Assembly: GCA_965227535.1 (NCBI GenBank)
Contig: OZ245761.1
Location: 2,294,001 to 2,358,000, forward strand
Direction: 5' to 3'
Length of the DNA: 64,000 nt
From: SZUA-430 sp965227535
GTDB taxonomy: Bacteria; Pseudomonadota; Alphaproteobacteria; Micropepsales; Micropepsaceae
Shown here in pieces: positions 7,888-16,230 of this stretch. Position 1 is the first letter of the stretch, and each line of letters starts with the position of its first letter. The notes below the pieces were generated by a model that searched no databases, had not been told where the DNA came from, and saw only the letters and a list, made by a program, of their open reading frames with translations. Made by a program: the position numbers and the translations under genes.

Positions 7888-8836
7888 TCCAATCCTCATA
7901 CAGCATCGCGTAGAAGACGCTGTCCTGATATTCGCCGCTCAAGAAGAACGACTTGCGCGCAAAGCCCTCGCGCATGAACCCACACTTCTCGGCAATGCGG
8001 ATCGACGCCGCATTGCGCGGATCGATCTCAAGCCAAATGCGGTGCAGCTTCAGCCGCGCGAACCCATGCACCAGCGCAGCTCTCACCGCTTCGGCGACGT
8101 AACCCCTTCCCCACGCCGCGCGCTCCAGGATGTAACCCATCCCCGACATCGCATCGCGCTCGTTGTAGAAGTTCACGCACCCGATCGCACGATCGTCGCC
8201 GGCCGTAATCGCGAACGATCCTTCGACGCGATTCTGCGGCGGCAGATTACGCGCGATGATGCCCTCCATATCGCGCAGCGAGCTGATGGGTGCATGCGAC
8301 CAATACCGCAACGCCTCGCCGTCCATGAATGTCGGCAGTAACGACGTGGCATCGCTGACCCGCAACGGCCGCAACGTCAGCCGCTCTGTCCTGATGACAG
8401 GCTCGTCGGACTCGATTGGCGTCGCCGGCCCTTTGAGTTCGACAACAGTCCCGAAAGGATCACGGACGTAGACTGAGGGTCCGTTCCCCTGCGCGCCGTA
8501 CCGCTGCCCGCGCTCGATGATCTCCAAACGGTTCATCACCAGATGCCGCTCAATCGCGGCCTCGTCGAACGGATCGATGCGGATGCAGATGTGATCGACG
8601 TTGCGCACTTCGGGCGTGAACGGCCGCGCGCCTTCTGCCTTCAACCAGGCCGCGCCCACATCCACCAAATCGATGATGCTGTCGCCCGCGCGCAGCTGCA
8701 CGAGCCCGAAATTCTCGACCCGCCGCTCGACCTTGGCGCCCAGAATGTCGGAATAAAACGCCAACGCCTTCTTCATATCCGGCACGCGCAGGACCACATG
8801 GTCGAGCGCCGCCAGCGAAAACGGAACCCGGCTCAC
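7850..8836 (-). CDS. VOC (glyoxalase-fold) and GNAT acetyltransferase fusion
   Basis: A two-domain protein of about 328 aa. The N-terminal half (about residues 8-135) is a VOC/glyoxalase-like fold beginning LDHVVLRVPDMKKALAFY and ending with a YVRDPFGTVVELKG metal-ligand segment. The C-terminal half (about 145-315) is a RimJ/RimL-type GNAT domain with AAWGRGYVAEAV for acetyl-CoA binding and NAASIRIAEKCGF. The GTG at 8836 overlaps the stop codon of the lysE-like gene (GTGA), indicating translational coupling; a TTG at 8854 is an alternative. Substrates are unknown. Confidence 0.8.
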   Translation of the reverse strand: MSRVPFSLAALDHVVLRVPDMKKALAFYSDILGAKVERRVENFGLVQLRAGDSIIDLVDVGAAWLKAEGARPFTPEVRNVDHICIRIDPFDEAAIERHLVMNRLEIIERGQRYGAQGNGPSVYVRDPFGTVVELKGPATPIESDEPVIRTERLTLRPLRVSDATSLLPTFMDGEALRYWSHAPISSLRDMEGIIARNLPPQNRVEGSFAITAGDDRAIGCVNFYNERDAMSGMGYILERAAWGRGYVAEAVRAALVHGFARLKLHRIWLEIDPRNAASIRIAEKCGFMREGFARKSFFLSGEYQDSVFYAMLYEDWITRADVAVPSDQ

Positions 8837-9507
8837 GGAAGAACGCGCTGCCAAACCGCATAGCCCAGGAAAACGAGCCCGGTGGCAAAAATCAAAAGCC
8901 CAGATCCTTGATTCATGATCTTCAGCGTCTGGGGCCCGATCGTCTTATGGAAGATGCCGGTAATCGCCGTGACGACAAACCACCACAACGCCGAGCCGCC
9001 AAACACCGACAGGACCAAAACGCCCGTCGCAAGCGTGCTGGATTGGAAATCGACGATGGCGCGCAGACCCGCGAACGACGCGGCGAAACCCAACATCGTC
9101 GCCGGGTTCGTAATGGTCAGCGCAAACGTGCTGGCGAAGGCCGCAGCCAAATCGCCGACCGACCCGCTTTGGATACTGCCGTCAGGATTGCGCATAATTT
9201 CAGGCGGCGTCGCATAGATGAAGACGCGCAGGCCGTAGAAGATGAGCAAGCCGGCACCCGCCAGCTGCAGGATCACGCCCATGTCTTCGATCAATTGAAA
9301 CACGGCCCGTACGCCAAACCCGGCCGCGATCGCAAAAATCCCATCGCCAAGCGCCGCGCCGAGACCGGCCAGAAATCCGTTCAACTGCCCATAAGACAGC
9401 GTGCGGCGAATACATATGAGATTGACCGGCCCAATCGGCGCGGCCACCAGGAGGCCGATAACCAGGCCGCCGCCGATTAGAGTGAGCCAGTCCAAACCTG
9501 CAGTCAC
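8833..9507 (-). CDS. LysE/RhtB-family translocator
   Basis: Encodes a 224-aa integral membrane exporter of the amino-acid efflux superfamily. It has about six hydrophobic segments, the first containing the family-typical APIGPVNLICIRRTL, and an NPATMLGF motif in the fourth region. The substrate cannot be predicted. It is probably co-transcribed with the VOC-GNAT gene, whose GTG start overlaps its stop. Its own ATG overlaps the stop (ATGA) of a short upstream frame. Confidence 0.85.
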   Translation of the reverse strand: MTAGLDWLTLIGGGLVIGLLVAAPIGPVNLICIRRTLSYGQLNGFLAGLGAALGDGIFAIAAGFGVRAVFQLIEDMGVILQLAGAGLLIFYGLRVFIYATPPEIMRNPDGSIQSGSVGDLAAAFASTFALTITNPATMLGFAASFAGLRAIVDFQSSTLATGVLVLSVFGGSALWWFVVTAITGIFHKTIGPQTLKIMNQGSGLLIFATGLVFLGYAVWQRVLP

Positions 9508-9643
9508 TGGCGTCCGCCCCCGGATCTTTGGTCGTATTTATGCGCGCGACAATACAGACTCCAGCCCGTAACAGGAATCAGCACCGTCAGCGGAGGCTGG
9601 CCGATCCTGGTTAACACTTCCTTCGTGCGGCGGGCCAAGGCCC

Positions 9644-10636
9644 TCAGGCCTGCACGTCGACGACGACGCGCCCGCGCACTTGGCCCTTCAAAATCTGCGG
9701 CGCCAGGGTCAGAAGGTCTGCAAGCTTGGCCTTTGTGACGGTCGAGCGAAGCTTCGTCAGGTCCAAATCCTTCGCCAGCCGCTCCCACGCCTTCAAGCGG
9801 CGCGGGCGCGGACAATACACCGACTCGACCCCCGCCAACGTCACACCGCGCAGAATAAACGGCGCGACCGACGACGGCAGGTCCATTCCCTGCGCCAACC
9901 CGCACGCCGCAACCACACCACCGTACTGCGTCGCCGATAGAACATTCGCCAGCGTCTTCGACCCGACGGAGTCGACAGCGCCGGCCCAACGTTCCTTCGC
10001 CAGTGGCCGCACATCGGTATTGAGTTCCGCCCGGTCGATAATTTCCGATGCGCCCAACTCCTTGAGATAAGCCTCTTCGCTCACCCGCCCCGTCGCCGCG
10101 ATGACGCGATAGCCGAGCTTCGACAACAACGCGATCGCGACACTGCCCACGCCGCCAGCGGCACCCGTAACCAGCACCGGCCCCTTCGCCGGCGTGAGAC
10201 CTGCATCCTCCAGTGCCATGACCGACAGCATCGATGTGTAACCAGCGGTGCCTATTGCCATGGCATCGGCCGCCGCGAATGCCGAAGGAAGCGGCACCAG
10301 CCATTCACCCTTCACCCGCGCGCGCGTCGCATAGCCGCCGTGATGCGTCTCACCCATGCCCCAGCCGTTGCAGACGACGCCGTCGCCGGGCTTGAACCGC
10401 GCATCGCCGGACGAAACGACCTTGCCCGCGAAATCGATCCCAGCGATCAGCGGAAATTTCCGCACGACCGGCGCGGCGCCCGTAATCGCAAGCCCGTCCT
10501 TGTAATTCAACGTCGAGTGCGAGACGGCGACGGTGACGTCGCCCTCCATCAAGTCCGCCTCGCTGAACTCCGACAGTGCGGCCGTTGGACCGGCGTCGCC
10601 TTTGGTTACCAAGATGCAGCGGAATTTTTCAGACAT
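9644..10636 (-). CDS. acuI: acrylyl-CoA reductase AcuI-like / YhdH-family quinone oxidoreductase
   Basis: Encodes a 330-aa zinc-free medium-chain dehydrogenase/reductase. The N-terminal GroES-like part has STLNYKDGLAITG and a PLIAGIDFAGKV segment. The Rossmann part has TGAAGGVGSVAIALL near residue 155 for NADPH binding. AcuI-type enzymes reduce acrylyl-CoA to propionyl-CoA; closely related YhdH proteins share the whole architecture, so the specific substrate is inferred. The ATG at 10636 is chosen because the upstream extension lacks family character. It is divergent from usg. Confidence 0.8.
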   Translation of the reverse strand: MSEKFRCILVTKGDAGPTAALSEFSEADLMEGDVTVAVSHSTLNYKDGLAITGAAPVVRKFPLIAGIDFAGKVVSSGDARFKPGDGVVCNGWGMGETHHGGYATRARVKGEWLVPLPSAFAAADAMAIGTAGYTSMLSVMALEDAGLTPAKGPVLVTGAAGGVGSVAIALLSKLGYRVIAATGRVSEEAYLKELGASEIIDRAELNTDVRPLAKERWAGAVDSVGSKTLANVLSATQYGGVVAACGLAQGMDLPSSVAPFILRGVTLAGVESVYCPRPRRLKAWERLAKDLDLTKLRSTVTKAKLADLLTLAPQILKGQVRGRVVVDVQA

Positions 10637-10890
10637 CGTTTGTCCTTGGGTTGGCACTCGCGATTGGTAAGCGCTAGCAGGCGAAAGTGTTGCGAAGGCA
10701 CAGCAATTCGACACGAACGTCAAGCGTTACCATTTAGGAACCACGTCGCGTCTCGACAGTTCTCAAACGTCGTGCCTACGATTGTTTTACGGAATGCGCC
10801 GCACACTGATGATTGCGGGGCAGTCCGTGGAGCGTAGCCTTGAGTGGGATGCGCGACGCGTTTGGCGTAATCAACCGCGGGGAGTGTGCG

Positions 10891-11154
10891 TTGGGCCAAT
10901 TGAACTTGATGTTGAAAGGGTACCGCCTCACCACGGCGGAAATCCTCTACCGCATGCCCGATCATCCGGATCTTCTCCAAACTTTCCTTTGGCAAGAACT
11001 CGATCTGGCGCCGAAATACCCGGTGCTGAACAAGTTCTTGAAGTTCTGGGAGACGAGCATCGAAGGACGTTTGCATTCCGTACGCGTCGCCTCTTGCGGC
11101 ATTCTTTCGCCGCTGGACATGCGCTACGTCGGAACGGAAATCAGCCTGCACTGA
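10891..11154 (+). CDS. usg: Usg family protein
   Basis: Encodes 87 aa of the small alphaproteobacterial Usg family, recognised by LTTAEILYRMPDHPDLLQTF and LAPKYPVLNKFLKFWE. The name comes from a position upstream of other genes, not from known chemistry; the molecular role is unproven. The TTG at 10891 is chosen because GGGGAG lies six bases before it. Upstream in-frame codons have no ribosome-binding site. The divergent acuI-like gene shares the 254-bp upstream region. Confidence 0.8.
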   Translation: MGQLNLMLKGYRLTTAEILYRMPDHPDLLQTFLWQELDLAPKYPVLNKFLKFWETSIEGRLHSVRVASCGILSPLDMRYVGTEISLH

Positions 11155-11163
11155 GGCTCTCCC

Positions 11164-12501
11164 TCAGACAGGTTGAAGCGTCTCAAGAAAAGTAAGCGGC
11201 GCGCCCCGCGCGACGCCCTGCAACGAGCCGTCCCACATGACGACCTCGCCGCGCAGGATCGTGCCGACAGGAAAGCCCGTCACGGTCACGCCGTCGAACG
11301 GCGTCCAGCCACAGCGGCTTGCGATCCACTTGTTCTCGATCGTCCGCTTCGCCTTCAGATCGACGATCGTAAAGTCGGCGTCAAACCCGACAGCAATCCG
11401 CCCCTTGGTCGCCAAACCAAAAATCCGTTGCGGCCCATGCGCGACCAAATCGACGAACCGCTCGAGGGTCAGCCGTCCCGCATTCACATGATCGAGTAGG
11501 ATGGGGACCAACGTCTGCACCCCGGTCATGCCCGACGGCGTATCCGGATACCCCTTGTCCTTCTCCTCACGCGTATGCGGCGCGTGATCCGATCCCAGCA
11601 CGTCGACGATGCCCGCCCGCACCGCAGCCCAAATCGCCTCGCGATGCGACGCATCCCGCACCGGCGGGTTCATCTGAGCGTACGTCCCAAGCCGCTCGTA
11701 ACACTCCGGCGCGACGAGCGTCAGATGGTTCGGCGTCGTCTCGACGGTCGCGATGTCTTTGTGATCGCGCAGATACGCCATCTCATCGCCGGTCGACACA
11801 TGCAGGATATGCACCCGCCGCGCCGCCTTCCGCGCCAACGAGACCACCCGCAGCGTCGCCAGCAACGCCGCTTGCGCGTCGCGCCAAACCGGATGCGAAC
11901 GGGGATCGCCGGCCACGCGCAGATTCTTGCGCGCGTTCAACCGATCCTCATCCTCCGCATGCACCGCCACGCGCCGCCGCCCATGCTGCAACACACGCCC
12001 CACATGATCGTCATCGGCGACAAGCAGCGTGCCCGTCGACGACCCCATAAACATCTTCACACCGGCAGCGCCCGGCATCTTTTCGAGATCGGCCAGCGCC
12101 TCGGCGTTGTCGGGCGTCGCGCCGACATAGAACGCGTGATCGCACCACATCCGCCCACGCGCCCGCGTCAGCTTTTCGTTCAACGCGTCCGCGCTCGTCG
12201 TCGGTGGCGCGGTGTTCGGCATCTCGAACACGGAAGTGACGCCGCCCAACACGGCCGCCCGCGATCCCGTCTCCAAATCTTCTTTATGCGTCGGTCCCGG
12301 CTCACGGAAATGCACCTGGCTGTCGATCGCCCCGGGCAGCACATGCAGCCCGCGCACATCGCGCGTCGCCTTGGCCTTCGCCGAGCCCAACGCTCCGACC
12401 GCCGCAATCCGCCCGCCCGTCACCCCGACATCGGCGGCAAACGTCCCCCACGGCGTCACCACGGTTCCGTTCGTCAAAAGCAGGTCGAAACTCTCGCTCA
12501 T
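11164..12501 (-). CDS. pyrC: dihydroorotase (DSQVHF-type amidohydrolase)
   Basis: Encodes a 445-aa cyclic amidohydrolase of the class I dihydroorotase family, which closes carbamoyl-aspartate in pyrimidine synthesis. The metal-site motif is DSQVHFREPG at residues 60-69, so the first His of the usual HxH pair is Gln62. Lys149 in VKMFMGSSTG is in the position of the carboxylated lysine, and HAEDE, HILHVST and GSDHAPH follow. The DSQVHF form is common in alphaproteobacterial proteins annotated as dihydroorotase. Whether it is active or replaces a second PyrC is open. It is divergent from ygfZ. Confidence 0.75.
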   Translation of the reverse strand: MSESFDLLLTNGTVVTPWGTFAADVGVTGGRIAAVGALGSAKAKATRDVRGLHVLPGAIDSQVHFREPGPTHKEDLETGSRAAVLGGVTSVFEMPNTAPPTTSADALNEKLTRARGRMWCDHAFYVGATPDNAEALADLEKMPGAAGVKMFMGSSTGTLLVADDDHVGRVLQHGRRRVAVHAEDEDRLNARKNLRVAGDPRSHPVWRDAQAALLATLRVVSLARKAARRVHILHVSTGDEMAYLRDHKDIATVETTPNHLTLVAPECYERLGTYAQMNPPVRDASHREAIWAAVRAGIVDVLGSDHAPHTREEKDKGYPDTPSGMTGVQTLVPILLDHVNAGRLTLERFVDLVAHGPQRIFGLATKGRIAVGFDADFTIVDLKAKRTIENKWIASRCGWTPFDGVTVTGFPVGTILRGEVVMWDGSLQGVARGAPLTFLETLQPV

Positions 12502-12624
12502 TCCCGTCCGCCCAGTGAGGTCATCGTCGCGCCATGCGATAGCAGAGTGTACGCGCCAACAACACCCAATGTTGCCACTCTCCGCCCTTGCCAACGCAAA
12601 GCCCCACACCCTACTTCTCATTCG

Positions 12625-13446
12625 ATGTCCCACCCGCCCATCCTGCTGAAAGACCGCGGCGTCGTTGAGGTCGCCGGCCCCGACGCGTCCAGCTTCCTGC
12701 AAGGCCTGATCACCAACGACATGACGGACGTGGCGGACGGCCGCGCGATTTACGCTGCGCTGCTGACCCCGCAAGGCAAAATCATCCACGACTTCCTGAT
12801 CGCTCAAGGCACCAGCGAGGCCTTCTGGCTGGACTGCGTCAGGGCCAACGCGGCCGACCTCGCCGCCCGCCTGAAGAAATACAAACTCCGCGCCAAGGTC
12901 ACGATCACCGACCGCTCGGCTGAACTCCACGTCATCGCCAACGGCCAAGCCGGCGTCACCTTCGAAGACCCGCGCCTGCCTGCTCTAGGCACGCGTGCGA
13001 TCGCGACAACACCCGGTGATGCACAAGCCGACGACAGCGCCTACGACGAACATCGCCTATTGCTCGGCGTCCCCGATGCAGCGACAGACATCCCGTCCGA
13101 AACCCTGTTCCCGCTCGACTGCAATTTCGAAGAACTCCACGGCGTGTCCTTCGATAAAGGCTGCTACGTCGGCCAAGAACTCACCGCCCGCATGAAGCAC
13201 CGTGCGACCGCCCGCCGCCGCATGCTGCCCGTCACCGCAGACGCCCCACTGCCGCCACCCGGCACGCCGATCAAACGCGGCGCGACCGACATCGGCGAAC
13301 TGCGCGGCGCGATCGGCAACAAGGGCCTCGCCCTCATCCGACTCGATCGCCTCGGTGACGCCAAGGAAGCAACAGCCGGCGACACGCCGATCCGTATCGG
13401 CCGCCCCGCCTACCCACTCATCCTCCCGACCGGAGATACGGAATGA
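12625..13446 (+). CDS. ygfZ: folate-binding Fe-S cluster repair protein YgfZ
   Basis: Encodes a 273-aa GcvT-like protein that binds tetrahydrofolate and supports iron-sulfur enzyme assembly or repair. The signature KGCYVGQELTAR lies near residue 177 and includes the conserved cysteine. The N-terminus LKDRGVVEVAGPDASSFLQGLITND is typical. ATG at 12625. Its stop overlaps the tag start (ATGA), so the two are translationally coupled. Confidence 0.9.
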   Translation: MSHPPILLKDRGVVEVAGPDASSFLQGLITNDMTDVADGRAIYAALLTPQGKIIHDFLIAQGTSEAFWLDCVRANAADLAARLKKYKLRAKVTITDRSAELHVIANGQAGVTFEDPRLPALGTRAIATTPGDAQADDSAYDEHRLLLGVPDAATDIPSETLFPLDCNFEELHGVSFDKGCYVGQELTARMKHRATARRRMLPVTADAPLPPPGTPIKRGATDIGELRGAIGNKGLALIRLDRLGDAKEATAGDTPIRIGRPAYPLILPTGDTE

Positions 13447-14021
13447 AACGCTGCGCCTGGCCCGGCGAAGACCCGCTCTACGTCGCCTACCACGACGAAG
13501 AATGGGGCGTGCCCGAATACGACGACCGCGCACTCTACGAAAAGCTGATCCTCGATGGATTCCAAGCGGGCCTCAGCTGGATCACCATCCTGCGCAAACG
13601 CGAAAACTTCCGCCGCGCCTTCGACAAATTCGACCCAAAGAAAATCGCCCGCTACAACGAAACCAAGATCGCCAAGCTCCTGCAGGACGAAGGCATCATC
13701 CGCCACCGCGGCAAAATCGAAGGCGCCGTCAAAAACGCCCGCGCCTACCTCGACATCATGGAGAAAGAACCGAACGGCTTCTCCGGTTTCCTCTGGAACT
13801 TCGTCGACGGCAAACCGATTCAGAACAAGTGGGACGGTATCAAAAGCGTCCCCGCCGAAACCCCAATGAGCCAAACCATGTCAAAGGAACTAAAGAAACG
13901 CGGCTTCACCTTCTGCGGCCCGACAATAGTGTACGCCTTCGCCCAAGCCGTCGGCATGGTCAACGACCACACCACCCAATGTTTCCGCCACAAGGAATGC
14001 GCAAAACTAGCGCGGCGCTAA
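13443..14021 (+). CDS. tag: DNA-3-methyladenine glycosylase I
   Basis: Encodes a 192-aa base-excision enzyme that removes 3-methyladenine from alkylated DNA. The zinc-site residues are visible: Cys4 and His17 at the N-terminus, and HTTQC close to the C-terminus. The helix-hairpin-helix core contains GFQAGLSWITILRKRENFRRAF. Its start overlaps the ygfZ stop, and its end overlaps the end of the convergent isomerase gene by four bases. Confidence 0.93.
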   Translation: MKRCAWPGEDPLYVAYHDEEWGVPEYDDRALYEKLILDGFQAGLSWITILRKRENFRRAFDKFDPKKIARYNETKIAKLLQDEGIIRHRGKIEGAVKNARAYLDIMEKEPNGFSGFLWNFVDGKPIQNKWDGIKSVPAETPMSQTMSKELKKRGFTFCGPTIVYAFAQAVGMVNDHTTQCFRHKECAKLARR

Positions 14022-14632
14022 ATCTCAACAACGGCGCGCTTGCCCACAGCCCAATCGAGCGCGGCATCCAACCGGTCACCACCCCAAAACACCTCGCCGT
14101 CAACGACATAAGACGGCGCGCCGATCAAACCCACGGCGACCGCCCTCTCGGTCTGCACGCGCAAAGCGTCCTTCGACTCCTGCGCCTGTGCCGCGCGCAT
14201 GACCTCGGCCGCGTTCTGCCCCATCGTCGATAAAATCTCGCCGATTACAAACGGCGACGAGATATCCAGATCACGCGAAAAATTCGCCGAATAGACCCGC
14301 CGCACAAACTCCGGCAACCAAGCCTCATTCGCAAACCGGCAGGAGATGCGCGCGGCCAACAACCCATTGCGCGGAAACTGTGACGGCCGCACGAGCGGCA
14401 AACCCTGCGCCGCACACAGCCGCGCCATATCGCGCCACATATACGCACCCTTCGCCGGATAAATATTGAACGGCGAGTCGTTCCAACCCTGCGCGCCAAA
14501 AATCGGCGCGAGCAGAAACGAGCGCCACGCGACCGGCACACCCCGCGCCCTAGCCGCCGCCTCAACCGCATGCGCCGCCGGGTACGAATAGGTGCTGGCA
14601 AACTCGAACCAAAACTCGAGCGTCGAAGCCAT
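14018..14632 (-). CDS. 2-hydroxychromene-2-carboxylate isomerase family (DsbA-like) protein
   Basis: Encodes a 204-aa thioredoxin-fold protein of the HCCA isomerase/kappa GST group. The start EFWFEFASTYSYPAAH and the C-terminal GAPSYVVDGEVFWGGDRL are family hallmarks; Ser replaces the DsbA-type cysteine. The group includes glutathione-dependent isomerases of aromatic degradation, but many members sit outside such pathways. The ATG at 14632 overlaps the queF stop (TGATG), so it is the last gene of the que operon; its link to queuosine is unclear. Confidence 0.8.
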   Translation of the reverse strand: MASTLEFWFEFASTYSYPAAHAVEAAARARGVPVAWRSFLLAPIFGAQGWNDSPFNIYPAKGAYMWRDMARLCAAQGLPLVRPSQFPRNGLLAARISCRFANEAWLPEFVRRVYSANFSRDLDISSPFVIGEILSTMGQNAAEVMRAAQAQESKDALRVQTERAVAVGLIGAPSYVVDGEVFWGGDRLDAALDWAVGKRAVVEI

Positions 14633-15090
14633 CACCCTCTCCCGCGATAAGGCGCCACGCCTTGCTCGGGCACCCACAGCCCGTTCGGCAATTTGCCGGT
14701 CTGCCAGAACACGTCGATGGGCATGCCGCCGCGCGGATACCAATAGCCGCCGATGCGCAGCCACTTCGGCGCGATCGTCTCCGCGACGCGTTTACCGATC
14801 GCGATCGTGCAATCCTCGTGGAACGCACCGTGATTGCGGAACGAACCCAAGAACAGCTTCAGCGACTTCGACTCGACGATCCATTCATCCGGCGCATAGT
14901 CGATGACGAGATGCGCAAAGTCCGGCTGCCCCGTGACGGGACACAGCGACGTAAACTCCGGCGCGGTGAAGCGCACGAGATAGTCTGTGTCGGCATGCGG
15001 ATTGGCGACGCGCTCAAGCACCGCCTCGTCCGGCGACGCAGGCAACGTTGACGGCTTGCCAAGCTGCGTAAGGTCTTTGCCTTTGGCCAT
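14632..15090 (-). CDS. queF: NADPH-dependent 7-cyano-7-deazaguanine reductase
   Basis: Reduces the nitrile of preQ0 to the amine preQ1. It is a 152-aa single-domain (type I) QueF. The catalytic cysteine is in FTSLCPVTGQPDF, and the NADPH/substrate segment reads ESKSLKLFLGSFRNHGAFHE. The ATG at 15090 overlaps the queD stop as TGATG and follows a G-rich Shine-Dalgarno sequence. The downstream isomerase gene is coupled in the same way. Confidence 0.95.
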   Translation of the reverse strand: MAKGKDLTQLGKPSTLPASPDEAVLERVANPHADTDYLVRFTAPEFTSLCPVTGQPDFAHLVIDYAPDEWIVESKSLKLFLGSFRNHGAFHEDCTIAIGKRVAETIAPKWLRIGGYWYPRGGMPIDVFWQTGKLPNGLWVPEQGVAPYRGRG

Positions 15091-15452
15091 CACGCCCCCC
15101 GATAGGTGCAAGATTCGCCGAGCGAGTCGCGCCGCACCGTGACCGACGCAATCTCCGGCAACGTCGCCTTCAGATCGTCGAAGATGAACCGCGCGATGCG
15201 TTCCAACGTCGGCAACTCAAGCCCCGGAATCTCATTCAACGTGTGATGATCCAACCGCTCGCGGAGATCGCCGACCGCACGCTCAACCTCGGCGAAATCC
15301 CTGATCCAACCTTTCGCCGGATCCAGCACGCCTTCAAGCGTCAACGCCACGGCAAACGAATGCCCATGCATCCGCGAGTTCGGATGCCCCTTAGGCGCCG
15401 TCGGCAAAAAATGCGCGGCATCAAAACGAAACTCTTTAGTGATGGAGATCAT
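15090..15452 (-). CDS. queD: 6-carboxy-5,6,7,8-tetrahydropterin synthase
   Basis: Encodes a 120-aa tunnel-fold enzyme that converts dihydroneopterin triphosphate to carboxytetrahydropterin in preQ0 synthesis. Zinc-binding histidines are in FDAAHFL and RMHGHSF, and LDHHTLNE supplies the catalytic His/Asp region. It lies between the palindromic repeat (upstream side, towards queE) and queF. Confidence 0.95.
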   Translation of the reverse strand: MISITKEFRFDAAHFLPTAPKGHPNSRMHGHSFAVALTLEGVLDPAKGWIRDFAEVERAVGDLRERLDHHTLNEIPGLELPTLERIARFIFDDLKATLPEIASVTVRRDSLGESCTYRGA

Positions 15453-15473
15453 CTGCCGACCTCCACTCCAAAA

Positions 15474-15567
15474 GTGTCATGGTCCGCGTAGGCGGACCAC
15501 CCACGACTTGACGAAGAATCGCAGCGCGAAAAAGTCGTGGATGGTCCGCCTACGCGGACCATGACAC
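15474..15567. repeat. large nested palindromic repeat between queE and queD (REP-like)
   Basis: Two 36-base arms (15474-15509 and 15532-15567) are inverted copies with a single mismatch, separated by 22 bases. Each arm also contains its own perfect hairpin, TGGTCCGC-GTAG-GCGGACCA or its complement. A palindrome within a palindrome is the layout of REP/BIME elements. In RNA it would form a very stable stem inside the que transcript, possibly protecting or separating queCE from queDF. No other copy was noticed in this window. Confidence 0.85.
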
Positions 15568-15594
15568 CAACAGAGAGATATCCGATAAAACCCG

Positions 15595-16230
15595 TCACGG
15601 AATGCCGATCCACTTGTGTGTCTGCACGCTGAGCCGCCAGCGCGGATGCGCCATGCAATAGCGCGCGGCCGCGTGCATGTTTTCAACCGTCTTGTCGCCC
15701 CACATTGGCTGCAACAAGAAATGCTCGAACGCGAGCGCCTGAAACCGTTCAGGCTCCGCACCCGCTTGCGGATAAACCAACTTCAGCTCGTTCCCGCGCC
15801 GCTGCACGAGTTCGGTGCCGGCCTTCGGACTGACGCAAACCCAATCGATCCCGGCAGGCGCTTCGATCGTCCCGTTGGTCTCGATCGCGATCTCGAAATC
15901 GAGCGCATGAACCGCATCGATCAACGCCCCATCCAACTGCAGCAAAGGCTCCCCGCCCGTAAAAACGACATACCGCTTGCCGCCGCCATTCGCAGGCCAC
16001 AACGAAGCAACCGCGCGCGCCAATGCCGAGGCGTTCTCAAACTTGCCGCCGCCCTCGCCGTCCGTGCCGACGAACTGCGTGTCGCAAAACGTGCATTGCG
16101 CGTCGGCGCGATCGACCTCGCGCCCCGACCACAAATTACATCCGGCAAAGCGGCAAAACACGGCAGGCCGCCCCGCGCGCATCCCCTCGCCTTGCAGCGT
16201 GTAGAAAATCTCTTTGACCGCGTACGTCAT
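15595..16230 (-). CDS. queE: 7-carboxy-7-deazaguanine synthase (radical SAM)
   Basis: Encodes a 211-aa radical SAM enzyme forming the deazaguanine ring. The cluster cysteines are spaced C-x14-C-x2-C (from CRFAGCNLW to CTFCDTQF), the variant known for some proteobacterial QueE enzymes, instead of C-x3-C-x2-C. FTGGEPLLQ follows for SAM binding. The N-terminal KEIFYTLQGEG is typical. The ATG at 16230 overlaps the queC stop (ATGA). Confidence 0.93.
   Translation of the reverse strand: MTYAVKEIFYTLQGEGMRAGRPAVFCRFAGCNLWSGREVDRADAQCTFCDTQFVGTDGEGGGKFENASALARAVASLWPANGGGKRYVVFTGGEPLLQLDGALIDAVHALDFEIAIETNGTIEAPAGIDWVCVSPKAGTELVQRRGNELKLVYPQAGAEPERFQALAFEHFLLQPMWGDKTVENMHAAARYCMAHPRWRLSVQTHKWIGIP

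Noticed and set aside
10720..11151. 143-codon minus-strand frame opposite usg
   Set aside because: The plus-strand frame has clear Usg family sequence and a Shine-Dalgarno site; the antisense frame has neither.
11575..12624. Long plus-strand extension in front of ygfZ
   Set aside because: It is antisense to the dihydroorotase and highly Arg/His-rich; YgfZ homology begins at the ATG at 12625.
11164..12948. Dihydroorotase frame extended to 594 codons
   Set aside because: The extra N-terminal part is antisense to ygfZ and lacks conserved sequence; the MSESFD start at 12501 begins the family domain.
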